From: Symbiodinium natans | Lineage: Eukaryota > Sar > Dinophyceae > Suessiales > Symbiodiniaceae | Direction of reading: 5' to 3' | DNA: 64,000 nt | Assembly (NCBI GenBank): GCA_905221605.1 | Contig: CAJNDS010002203.1 | Span: forward strand, 465,246 to 529,245 | Shown here: piece by piece, positions 56,201-64,000 of the stretch | Numbering within the stretch: position 1 is the stretch's first letter | Layout: each line of letters begins with the position of its first letter | Notes under the pieces: generated by a model | Database searches by the model: none | What the model saw: the letters and a program-made list of their open reading frames with translations, nothing else | Told to the model about the DNA's origin: nothing | Made by a program: the position numbers and the translations under genes

Positions 56201-59156
56201 GAACATATCAAAAGATGTCCACCTGCAACGATGTACCTATGTTGGCTTCACTCATAAGGGCTTAGGGAATAGGGAGTAGTTCCGGTGTAGATGTCTTGTA
56301 GGAAACAAAACAGTGTCGCAAGGGTTGCCTAGACGCCGAGGTACAGTCCCCTCCAAGTGCGTCACCATGTTGTAGGAACCCTCCAGAGCCCATCTGTATA
56401 AACCCTCCACCCTCAACCCTAAACCCTGAACCCCTGAACCCTAAACCCTAAACCCCTAAACCCTAAACCGCAAACCCTGAACCCAAATCCCGAAGAGGGG
56501 GAGGAGGAGGAGGATGCGATACCGGCGCCGCCCCGGGCAGATGGTTGCGCGGCTGCATGTTCAGGTTCCCACATGTGGAGGGCGCCCTACGGTTTAATTA
56601 GGCTTAGGGTTTAGGGGTTAGGGTTTAGGGTTTGGGGTTTAGGCTTTAGGGTTTAGGGTTTAGGGACTATGGAATGAGGCAACAAAGGCCCTACCGTCTG
56701 AGCAGGGTGCCCCCCCCCCCCCCCCCGATTTCCAGAAGAGCACTGCAACTGGACCTTCTAAGCAAGATGCACCTCGGGACGTTTGAATGCCACGATGCAT
56801 GGGCTGGGAGATTCGGCAAGAGCATCCGAACCCCCCAAAACGCGGTTTTGCTAGTCAGTAGCAGGGGAGCCCGAAACTTTTCTAGAAGGGATTCAGGGAG
56901 CCCTAAACCCTAAACCCTAAACCCATGGAGAAGTAGGGAACATTTGGTTCCGCGACCTGCCACCATGTGAAGCCTGCGGCCAAAGTTCTCAGAGAGCCAA
57001 AGAGGCATCACCCTGAGTCTGGTTTGTTAAAGTAGGGTTTAGGGTTTAAGGTTTAAGTTTTAGGGTTTAGGGTTTGAAGTATATTCCTTAGCCATAAGCC
57101 CTGAACCCTAAACCCCAAACAATAAGCCCTTCTTGCCTGGGGATGTTCCCCCTTATACCAACAGCCCTCAGAACTTCTAGGGATTGTAATAGGGGGTGCT
57201 ATAATCCCGATTAAGGACTGTTAGAATAAGGGGGAACCTGCCAACCCTAAACCCTAACCCCTGACGCCTAAACCCTAAACCCTGAACCCTAAACCCTAAA
57301 ACCTAAACCCTAAACCCTAAGCCCTAAGCCCTGTTAGCATGAAGGGGGAACATCCCAACCTAAGCCCTAAACCCCTAGGCGATAGACTTTTGAGAGCCGA
57401 GGCATGGATGCATGCTTCAGCGATGCCCAGCACTCAGACACCCAATCTGCTTTTGTTAGGGTTTAGGGTTTAGGGTTTGGGGTTTAGGGTTTAAGGTTTA
57501 GGGTTTGGGGTCTAGGGTTCAGGGTTTAGGGTTTAGGTTTTTGGTTTAGGGTTGACTTGGATGCATGCATCCAAGATGAGTAACGACATCGATTGCCACA
57601 AAGGTAGTGCTTGTGCTTTGAGTTCCACACACCTTAAACCCCACTCGATTGGTAGACTGCAGGGTGTGCCCGAATCTGTAGCTCAAGCCATGGATTACCA
57701 CAGAACATAGCCACAGGTGAATCCCTAAACCCTAAACCCTAAACCCTAAACCCTAAACCCTAAACCCTAAACCCTGGGTTGCTTAGTCCCACAGTATTGA
57801 AGTGCACGGCCTTGAGGCAAAGCTACACTGTCCCGTCCCCAACCCTAAACCCCTAGGAACCTTATTAGTAACTAGGGTTTAGGGTTTAGGGTTTAGGGTT
57901 TAGGGTTTAGGGTTTAGGGCTGACCCTCTGAGAAACATGCCGCCCCGCCGTCTTCTCCTCACACCTTGAGGAGATCCTCGGCACAAGCGGAGCCTCCCCG
58001 GCCGGGCACGCAGCATTTGCAGTTCCTCTTTTACTTTAGAGTTTAGGGTTTAGAGTTTAGGGTTTAGGGTTTAGGGTTTAGGGTTTAGGGTTTAGGGTTT
58101 AGGTTCAGTCGTTCGGTGTGCAAGTTAGGGAAAGTTCGGGGTTAGCACCCTTGGGCTGGGGCAAGCACAGACAAGTGGTTTAAGGTTTGGGGCATGCAGT
58201 TTCACCCTAAACCCTAAACCCTAAACCCTAAACCCCAGACCCCAGAAAACCCTGGACCCCCAGCCCTAAATAAAGAAATCATACTCCTCAAGCCTTGAAC
58301 CTCCAACACCCGAATCTGTACAACCTGGCAGTGGTAAACTTCAGGGTTTAGGGTTTAGGATCATTTTCGCTACAGTTATGGTAAGCCCTGATAAGGTTCG
58401 TTGTCGTGCCCAAGGGAAATCGGCATGTCGGGAAGGCTTCTGAAGCGAACTCAACCCTAAACCCCGAAAACCCGTGAAGCCCTCGAACCCTAAACCCTAA
58501 ACCCTAAACCCTAAACCGTAAACCCTAAACCCTAAACCCTAAACCCTAACGTTTAGGGCTTGAGGTTTAGTGCTTCGGCTTTCGGGTTGAAGACTTCAAC
58601 AGGCTTTCGGGTTTTTGGCTTAGGGTCCTTGGGCTCAGGGTTCTCTCTTTCTGGCACTTGCTGGAAAGGCAACCAGGTAAACCCCAGGTTTAGGGTTTAG
58701 GGTTTGGGTTTACGGTTTAGGGTTTGGGGTCTAGGGTCTAGGGTCTAGGGTCTAGGGTCTAGGGTCTAGGGTCTAGGGTTTAGGAGCCGCAAGCCCTGAA
58801 CTCACTGAACCTTTCTTGGGCTGCGCTGCTCAGCAGGATCCTTTTGCTGGCGCAGCTACTGGCACAGCTCCTGCCCTGGATCAGGTGAGGTTTCAGGGTT
58901 TAGGGTTTATGGTTTAGGGTTCAGGGTTCAGGTTTTAGGGGCTTAAGGTTTTAGTGTTTAGGGGCTTAAGGTTTCAGTGTTTAGGGTGTAAGGCTTCAGA
59001 CTCACCAACTACAACAGCAACCACAACAACAACCACAACCGCGACCACAACCGCGACCACAACAACGACCGCAACAACGAACACAACAACCACAACCACC
59101 GCAACCACCACAATCACAACGACAACCACAACCACAACCGCGACGACGACGGCGGC

Positions 59157-59200
<44 letters not shown>

Positions 59201-61168
59201 AACACAGATCAGAAAACACAAACATATCTGTTGCAGTCTCCTTGTCAGGGATTCACTTCTTCAGTGAATGTGTAAACTGTAAACTGGTTATAACGTAGCC
59301 GGAATGGTGAAGTCGTGTTGGCATATGTTTGGAGTCTAGTTCAACTGCACAAATCTGGTTACCATATTCTCGGCTGTCTCAAAGACAATGCTCCAAATAA
59401 CCCTACGAGCAGGTGCCCATGAAACCCGATAAACCATCAATCCCAAACTCCACAACCTCCAAGACCCAGTCCTCTTCCACTCCCAACAAAACCCCGAAAC
59501 CCCAGCGTCCTAAACCTAAACCCTAAGCCCTAAACCCTAAACACCCTAATCTCCTAAACCCGGAAACCCTAAACCCCGACGCCCCCTTATCTCTAGCGGC
59601 CAGGACCAGCTCTTCCAGCAGATCAAGGTCGAAATGTGCGATACCTTTGCCTCCTCCTCAGCGTGCTGGGGGGGATGCTAGGGTCATGCTTTGTCGAGTT
59701 TAGGCAAATAAACAAGTACTTGCCTAAATCGACGAAGGACTTGCCCATATCGACGAATCCAGCAGGGTTTAAATACACGAATCAATACATGATGAAGAAA
59801 TTAAGTAAATGCATAAAAAATAGAGAAATAAGTATAATTATACATAAACAAATAAATAAATAAATAAATATATATATATATACATATGAATATGAAGTGT
59901 AAGGTTTAGAGTTTAGGGGGTTTAGGGAAAATGCAGAGAGTTGCTGACAGCGAAGTACGTCCACGTCAGGGAGAGTAGAGAGCAGGGGGATATGAGATGG
60001 AGCATGTTAATGAGGACAGCAGGCCAACCAATAGTAAAGTCAGTCATATACCATCCAAAATGCAGCGCACTGATCGCGTTGAATACAGGAGCTTCTGCAA
60101 TCCGCCTGAACTACCCGAATAACCTTGGCTGCTCAGTGAGCATCGTTTGGCGGCGCCAAGATGTAATATGAAATGCTCGACCTTGAAGTCTGCATGGAAA
60201 GGTCTCGTATCTTTGCGCGTCTCTCCCGGCATCCTTGCTGAAGAAGTGCCCCTTACAGCAGCAAGGACTAGGGCTGTCTGTGCCACTTCGACCATGCAGG
60301 TAGGAAGAACCTTGGAAGATGCTTTAACTATGCGTTGCTGGGCTTCTGAGGGTCTGATGTAGGAATACGCCATGGTGTATAGGAACCCCCTGAGGCTGCC
60401 AAGAAGTACAATAAAGGCCATATGCCTTGAACCCTAAACCCTAAACCCTGACATTCAGATATGGCATGTGACAGCTGTAGTACGAAGTGGAGTTTCTTCA
60501 CCAGCGCGGACTCAAGGCATGGAAAGCGCTAGAAACGTGAAGCTTCAAGCCCACACTGTCACACAGTAGAGTGTCATTGAGACCCTAAACCCTAAACCCT
60601 CAACCCTAAACCCTAAACCCTGATCCCTGGACCCGTTGGCATGCCAACAGCGGAGGGCAGGGAGTTGAAGGTTTAGGGCTCAGAGTCATGCTGGCTTCAG
60701 GCGCGTGCCCCGGAACTTAGCTTCTGTGAACACCCTGCTGGCCATTCCACTTCAAAGCAAACGATTTTCGGCTCTTGGCTCTTTGTCATCAAAGGCCTGA
60801 GCCCTGAAACCAGCTTTGATGGTTCTCCCTGGCCTTAGGGTTTCGGGATTGCATCGGAATCCCGCGCAGATGTTCAGTCTACGGTCGTCATTGGTCCATG
60901 GTTCTGGGGTTGGGGACCTCGTGCTTGAGCGTGCAGGTACCCATCGGCAGAGCTTGTCGGGTGCTTGCAGATCTTGCTCCAGGATTCTGACCAGCGGCAG
61001 CCCTAAACCCTAAACCCTAAACCCTAGATCTTCGACTTTTGGGACACGGCGGTCCTTATAAAGGCCTCAGCCGGAAGTGGCGAAGCAGAGGAGCTCCGGG
61101 CCATCCTGACCGAGCAGGGGCTCGAAGATCTCCTCGAGGAGGAGCCCACCAGCATCGCCGAGGAGAAG
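48095..61168 (+). CDS. Unidentified charged, coiled-coil-like protein(s), many exons
   Basis: A run of + strand exons that I do not recognise. It may start at ATG 48095 (MDSEGSESES) right after an AG acceptor, or continue the preceding gene. Peptides in order include LPPPPPGQ, DDDQARRRCL, STAMLFNAKERVHKASAQAA, VNEELTRAQDLLASIACRL, EDALDQKDAEIQQWKGLEAC, TNDEMQKLWPPKPRPRQES, ARAEEAEAEQRHA, RLEKIARK, AKRKAAKQAEQDRIQP, ERLAQAAEQAAQAEPPPA, QQPTVAERYEWDGEE, QDPFAGAATGTAPALDQ and IFDFWDTAVLIKASAGSGEA. Phase is continuous from 50803 to 53424 apart from one GG-type site. The composition (acidic and basic helices, Pro-rich joints) suggests an elongated structural protein. The grouping into one gene is inference. 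Confidence 0.4.
48241..48271. repeat. Poly-G run
   Basis: 31 consecutive G's. It lies about 210 bp after the poly-C run at 47999, so transcripts could pair the two and enclose the short exon at 48095-48125. Confidence 0.95.
48695..48720 (+). CDS. Exon: LPPPPPGQ
   Basis: Acceptor TCCGGCAG, GC donor (GCACCA). Correct phase from the previous exon. Confidence 0.45.
49246..49275 (+). CDS. Exon: DDDQARRRCL
   Basis: Acceptor TCGGCGCAG, strong donor GTGAGT, phase 0 both sides. Confidence 0.5.
49407..49484 (+). CDS. Exon: EHRFASTAMLFNAKERVHKA
   Basis: Twenty-six codons ending KASAQAAS. Acceptor GAACTAG, just after a CCCTAAA array. The phase to the next exon needs a GG-type site (GGGTGA). Confidence 0.55.
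49672..49729 (+). CDS. Exon: VNEELTRAQDLLASIACRL
   Basis: Acceptor CCACGCAG, donor GTTTAA. Amphipathic helix. Confidence 0.5.
49806..49919. mobile_element. MITE-like element, family A (copy 5)
   Basis: ATATGGGGGGGGTTTCCTAT at the left, ATTTTCGTAAACCCCCCCAT at the right, with internal CTTGAGGTCC and GGAATCCTTATATGTGGGG. A CT microsatellite adjoins its left end. Confidence 0.7.
50803..50864 (+). CDS. Exon: EDALDQKDAEIQQWKGLEAC
   Basis: Twenty codons plus two bases, acceptor GATGCCAG, donor GTGAGG. Coiled-coil-like. Confidence 0.6.
51223..51280 (+). CDS. Exon: TNDEMQKLWPPKPRPRQES
   Basis: Acceptor AGCTGCCAG, donor GTAGGG. Its phase (one base, then 19 codons) joins the exon at 50803-50864. Confidence 0.55.
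51297..51410. repeat. TTTAGGG array with GGGTTCA core
   Basis: TTTAGGG ends flank about nine copies of the GGGTTCA variant. Confidence 0.95.
52071..52110 (+). CDS. Exon: ARAEEAEAEQRHA
   Basis: Acceptor AAGACGCAG, GC donor (GCGTAC). Phase 0 to 1. Confidence 0.5.
52595..52620 (+). CDS. Micro-exon: RLEKIARK
   Basis: Acceptor TGAGCCAG, donor GTGCCG. Phase fits both neighbours. Confidence 0.5.
53012..53074 (+). CDS. Exon: AKRKAAKQAEQDRIQPTVPP
   Basis: Ends in D before GGGTTGG (GG-type site). Basic helix then Pro-rich. Confidence 0.55.
53204..53363. repeat. CAACCCT array joined to CCCTAAA array
   Basis: About 11 CAACCCT units (to about 53280) then about 12 CCCTAAA units: two homogenised blocks side by side, ending just before the exon at 53371. 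Confidence 0.95.
53371..53424 (+). CDS. Exon: ERLAQAAEQAAQAEPPPA
   Basis: Acceptor CCGGATCAG, GC donor (GCACTG). Ala/Gln-rich helix ending in Pro. Confidence 0.55.
54005..54118. repeat. CCCTAAA array
   Basis: About 16 units with three CCCCAAA variants in the middle. Confidence 0.95.
55326..55420. repeat. AT microsatellite
   Basis: TATATA-rich stretch immediately upstream of the exon at 55434. Confidence 0.9.
55434..55518 (+). CDS. Exon: QQPTVAERYEWDGEEVAAKV
   Basis: Continues ATDDLGC. Acceptor TGATTCCAG. A TTTAGGG array starts at the donor end (GGGTTTAGG), so the repeat itself supplies the 5' splice region. Confidence 0.55.
57138..57245. mobile_element. MITE-like element, family B (copy 3)
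   Basis: GGGGATGTTCCCCCTTATAC at the left, AAGGACTGTTAGAATAAGGG at the right. A lone right arm (CTGTTAGCATGAAGGGGGAA) lies at about 57331-57359. Confidence 0.7.
58046..58105. repeat. TTTAGGG array
   Basis: About eight units. Confidence 0.9.
58727..58782. repeat. GGGTCTA variant array
   Basis: Seven to eight copies of GGGTCTA. Confidence 0.9.
58834..58884 (+). CDS. Exon: QDPFAGAATGTAPALDQ
   Basis: Seventeen codons, acceptor GCTGCTCAG, donor GTGAGG. The DPF tripeptide resembles adaptor-binding motifs of endocytic proteins, but a single short match proves nothing. Confidence 0.55.
59006..59204. repeat. CAA/CGA trinucleotide-type microsatellite
   Basis: ACAACAACC grades into CGACGACGACG. The poly-Thr or poly-Arg frames are compositional. 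Confidence 0.9.
61028..61168 (+). CDS. Long exon, unidentified: IFDFWDTAVLIKASAGSGEA
   Basis: Continues EELRAILTEQGLEDLLEEEP then TSIAEEK: 47 codons, the longest exon seen in the window. It follows CCCTAAACCCTAG directly and is followed by a G-rich tract. Helical and acidic; no family recognised. Confidence 0.65.
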
Positions 61169-61635
61169 GGGAATTGGGGGGGGGGAAGGAGGGGGGGGAG
61201 GGGGTAGGGGGAAGGGAGGTGTTTAGTTTTTTTTTTTTTTTGGGGGGGGGGGTGCCTTGGACACTTAACGTCTATTCTGCGCGTGCTCTTTGTTTTCGCA
61301 AACCTCTCTGGGATTGGGTTCTCGTTTGGCGCTTCAACGCGGAAGGCGTTCTATCGGATCGCTTTCTGGCGAAAGAGGCCACGAAGAGGAGACGGTCAAC
61401 GGAGGACGGTGGGATGACGGAATGAAAAAAGACGGGAGGCCACGGAGACGACACGGTCAAGGGAGGGGGTCGGAACATTTTGCTGGGAGAGGGGCGTGGC
61501 GGACCATGCATGGATGTCAGGTTGACGCACGGGTTCGGGAACAAGGATGGGGGGGAGCGCGGACGGGGAGCATTCGGTCGATGGGCACGAGAGACACACA
61601 CGGACAAGACGATGGGGTAGTCACCTAACGCCCTC

Positions 61636-62070
61636 CGTGCGCGCCCTCCGCCGCCATCCGCCGCCCTCCGCGCCCTCGGCGCCCTCCGCGTCCTCCGCGC
61701 CCTCCGCGCCCTCCGCGCCCTCCGCTCCGCGCGTCCGCGGCCCCTCCGCGCCCTCCGCGCCCTCCGCACCCTCCGCACCCTCCGCGCCCTCCGCGCCCTC
61801 CCCGCCCCCCGCCCCGCGCCCTCGGCGCCCTCCGCGCCCTCCGCGCCCTCCGCGCCCTCCGCGCCTCCGCGCCCTCCGCGCCCCGCCCGCGCCCTCGCGC
61901 CTCCGCGCGCTCCTCTTCCGCGCCTCCGCGCCGCCTCCCGCGCCCCGCCCTCCGCGCCCTCCGCGCCCTCTCGCGCGCCCCTCCGCGTCCTCTCCGCGCC
62001 CTCCCCCGCGCGCCCTCCGCGCCCTCCGCGCCCTCCGCCCGCGCCCTCCGCGCCCTCCGCGCTCAGGACA
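61636..62070. repeat. CCTCCGCGC minisatellite
   Basis: About 430 bp of CGCCCTCCG/CCTCCGCGC units, extremely GC-rich. TCTATTCTGCG words lie on both sides (61270, 62098, 62120). The 230-298-codon frames across it, on both strands, are artefacts. Confidence 0.9.
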
Positions 62071-62938
62071 CTGGGTGCTGATGCTGAGGGTGCATTGCGT
62101 CTATTCTGCGGGTGCGTTGCGTCTATTCTGCGGGTGTTTCCTTTGTAAAGTATTTGTTTACAAGGCACGCACGTGCAGCATAGCCTTTAAGTGTCCATCT
62201 TACGGGGGGGGGGGGGGGGGGGGGGGGTTGAGGGTTTGAGGGTTTGAGGGTTGAGGGTTGAGGGTGTTGAGGGTTGAGGGCTTAGGGTTGAGGGTTTATT
62301 GTTTAGAGGCCCACCTCCGCAATGACAGGAGTTGCGTCAGGGCTCTTCACTCGGATGGCTGGCCTACCTTCAGAGTATCGCGCCCCAGTGAGACCTCCTT
62401 GACGTGTCGAAGGTAATTGCTAACCCTAAAGCCCTAAAGCCCCTAAAGCCTGCACCCTACGCCCTAAACCCCAACACCCGAACACCCTAACACCCTAAAC
62501 CCTACACCCTCAACCCTAAAACCTGTACTTCAACCCAAGCCCTGCATGCCTTGTAGTTGTTAAAGTGGTGGACGGCTTCTTGGTAGCCAGTGGTACCCTA
62601 AACCCTAAACCCTAAACCCTAAACCCTAAACCCTACACCCTAAACCCTAAACCCTAAACCCTAAACCACTATTCTGTTTATGATTATGATTATTTTCATC
62701 ATCATCATCATACTATGGCTACTGGGCTAGGTTTGGGGCTTCGAATCGTGGACTCTGGGGAATTCTGCCATGCGCTTAGGGCTTCGGGCTTAGGGCTTCG
62801 GGCTTAGGGTTTGGGGCGTAGGGTTTGGGGCTTCAGCTCATGCAGGTATCCACACCCATCCATGCCCCAAGTCCGAAACCCGAAGGCCAAGAATCTCAAA
62901 TGGACATCACCGAATCCAGCTTCCCAGTCCAAGAGGCA

Positions 62939-63031
62939 ATGGTTCTTAGTAGGGAATGAGGGGGTACCCTATATAATCCCTTAAAGGGTCTGTTTAGGGC
63001 CCTAACGCCCTCATTCCCTACCAAGAACCAC
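62939..63031. mobile_element. MITE-like element, family D (copy 2)
   Basis: TGGTTCTTAGTAGGGAATGA at the left and TCATTCCCTACCAAGAACCA at the right are near-perfect inverted repeats, with a centre of about 50 bp. Confidence 0.8.
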
Positions 63032-64000
63032 GGGGGACATTCGCAAGAACGGCCAGATTTTAGGCATCAGCCCACACACATTGACGGCTCGATTCGATGT
63101 GCTGGGCCCTTATTTGCTTGCTTGTTTTTGCAAGCATTCGCAGTGGATTTAGGGTCCTGATACTGCTCTAATTCCTCCAGGCCCTTAGCCCACATGTTTT
63201 GTGTTAGGGCCTCTTATCATCCTCATGCATGTAGCCAGGTTTCTGTTTTGTTGAGGTCCTTGGTCCCCTTGGTTGCTTGAGATCTTCGGGAAGATGCTAG
63301 GTGGGTTGTGGCATGGGGATTTGGCGCCAGATGCTGATTCCGGCAGGACCCTAAGCCCCTAAACCCTCAACTCTCAAGGGTGCTTCTTCCGGCCGGAATC
63401 TGAAATTTTTCTGGGGTCTTCAAACCGATTGCCTACACTCGTAAGCCCTGCAACTGAGCCCCTACACCCCACTATCCCTGAACCCCTATGAGTCGCAATC
63501 GAGACGAGTTCAACTGCGACGACAAGACCTTTCCTCCAGCTTTGGCTTAAGGGCACAGTAGCCGGAGGCAAACTGAGATTTGGGGTTACGCCTGACCTAG
63601 ATTTTCAAGCCAGTCGTACAGTGGTACGAGGTAGGCCACTTGTTTGGAAATCCCCCCCTAGCACCCTTCGGGTTTTTTAGGATACTTGGGGCTGTTGTGT
63701 AACTTTTCACACAAACTCCAAACCCCTTCCTAGGTTACTGGGAGCACCTAGATCTACTTGCACTGTGCCATGCAAACCCTGGAGCCTGAAACCCTAAAGC
63801 GGTTCAGCCCTTAGCCCCAGAACCCAAACCCCAAAAGCCCCTAAAACCCAAAAAGCAACGAAACTCCAAGAATCTTAAAGCCCAAAAGCCCTGACAGCCG
63901 AAGAAGCCTTGGCGGGTTCAGGGCTACACGTTCAGGGTCAAACGGGATGACTCCAGGCCTGAATTGGTGGATACCTTGCAGGCCAGCTTCCCCTAGGGTT

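Larger units (their letters stand above)
55521..58830. other. Repeat-dominated interval, few exon candidates
   Basis: Many orientation switches of telomere-like repeats. Weak exon candidates: EEGEEEEDAIPAPP near 56490-56545 and EILGTSGASPAG near 57968. Neither could be phased. Confidence 0.4.

Noticed and set aside
58954-59298. Thr-rich protein of 114 codons
   Set aside because: Produced by the CAA/CGA triplet repeat. No start context, splice support or second domain.
61272-62239. Long open frames (230 codons on +, 298 codons on -) across 61.3-62.2 kb
   Set aside because: They run through the CCTCCGCGC minisatellite and give Pro/Arg/Ala monotony on both strands. Composition explains the absence of stops.

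Overview
This is nuclear DNA of a eukaryote, most likely a dinoflagellate. No intact long open reading frame is present. Coding capacity lies in tiny exons (about 18-140 nt) separated by introns of roughly 100-3,000 nt. The introns are packed with plant/alveolate-type telomere-like repeats (TTTAGGG/CCCTAAA and variants), homopolymer G/C runs and short palindromic elements. All recognised genes lie on the + strand. Many 5' splice sites read GC or GA instead of GT, as is known for dinoflagellate introns. Exons were found by reading short peptides by eye and requiring reading-phase continuity. No splice prediction or database search was run, so boundaries may be off by a few bases.

Layout. (1) About 732-1614: last exons of an ABC transporter (ABCC-like NBD2 C-terminus). 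(2) About 2,030-9,930: gene-poor. It contains a 2.5-kb element with inverted ends (6224-8757) that encloses internal duplications and large hairpins. (3) About 9,933-32,127: one gene of about 28 exons. It encodes an eEF1-gamma-type GST domain, then a Lys/Ala/Pro-rich linker built from duplicated micro-exons, then a C-terminal region that is not the usual eEF1G domain (GLQFF core, acidic tail ending in VFGDDDFPA). (4) 33,378 to about 38,909: the N-terminal domain of an IFT54/TRAF3IP1 homologue in eight phase-consistent exons starting at an ATG. Linker- and coiled-coil-like exons continue to about 46,955. (5) About 48,095-61,168: exons of one or more unidentified charged, coiled-coil-like proteins. 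Between exons lie at least four families of about 100-bp MITE-like palindromes.

The most striking feature is the polarity of the telomere-like arrays. Exons are typically preceded by CCCTAAA-strand repeats and followed by TTTAGGG-strand repeats. Most introns therefore begin G-rich and end C-rich, and their transcripts could fold back on themselves and bring the splice sites together. This could be a genome-wide intron architecture made from telomeric sequence.
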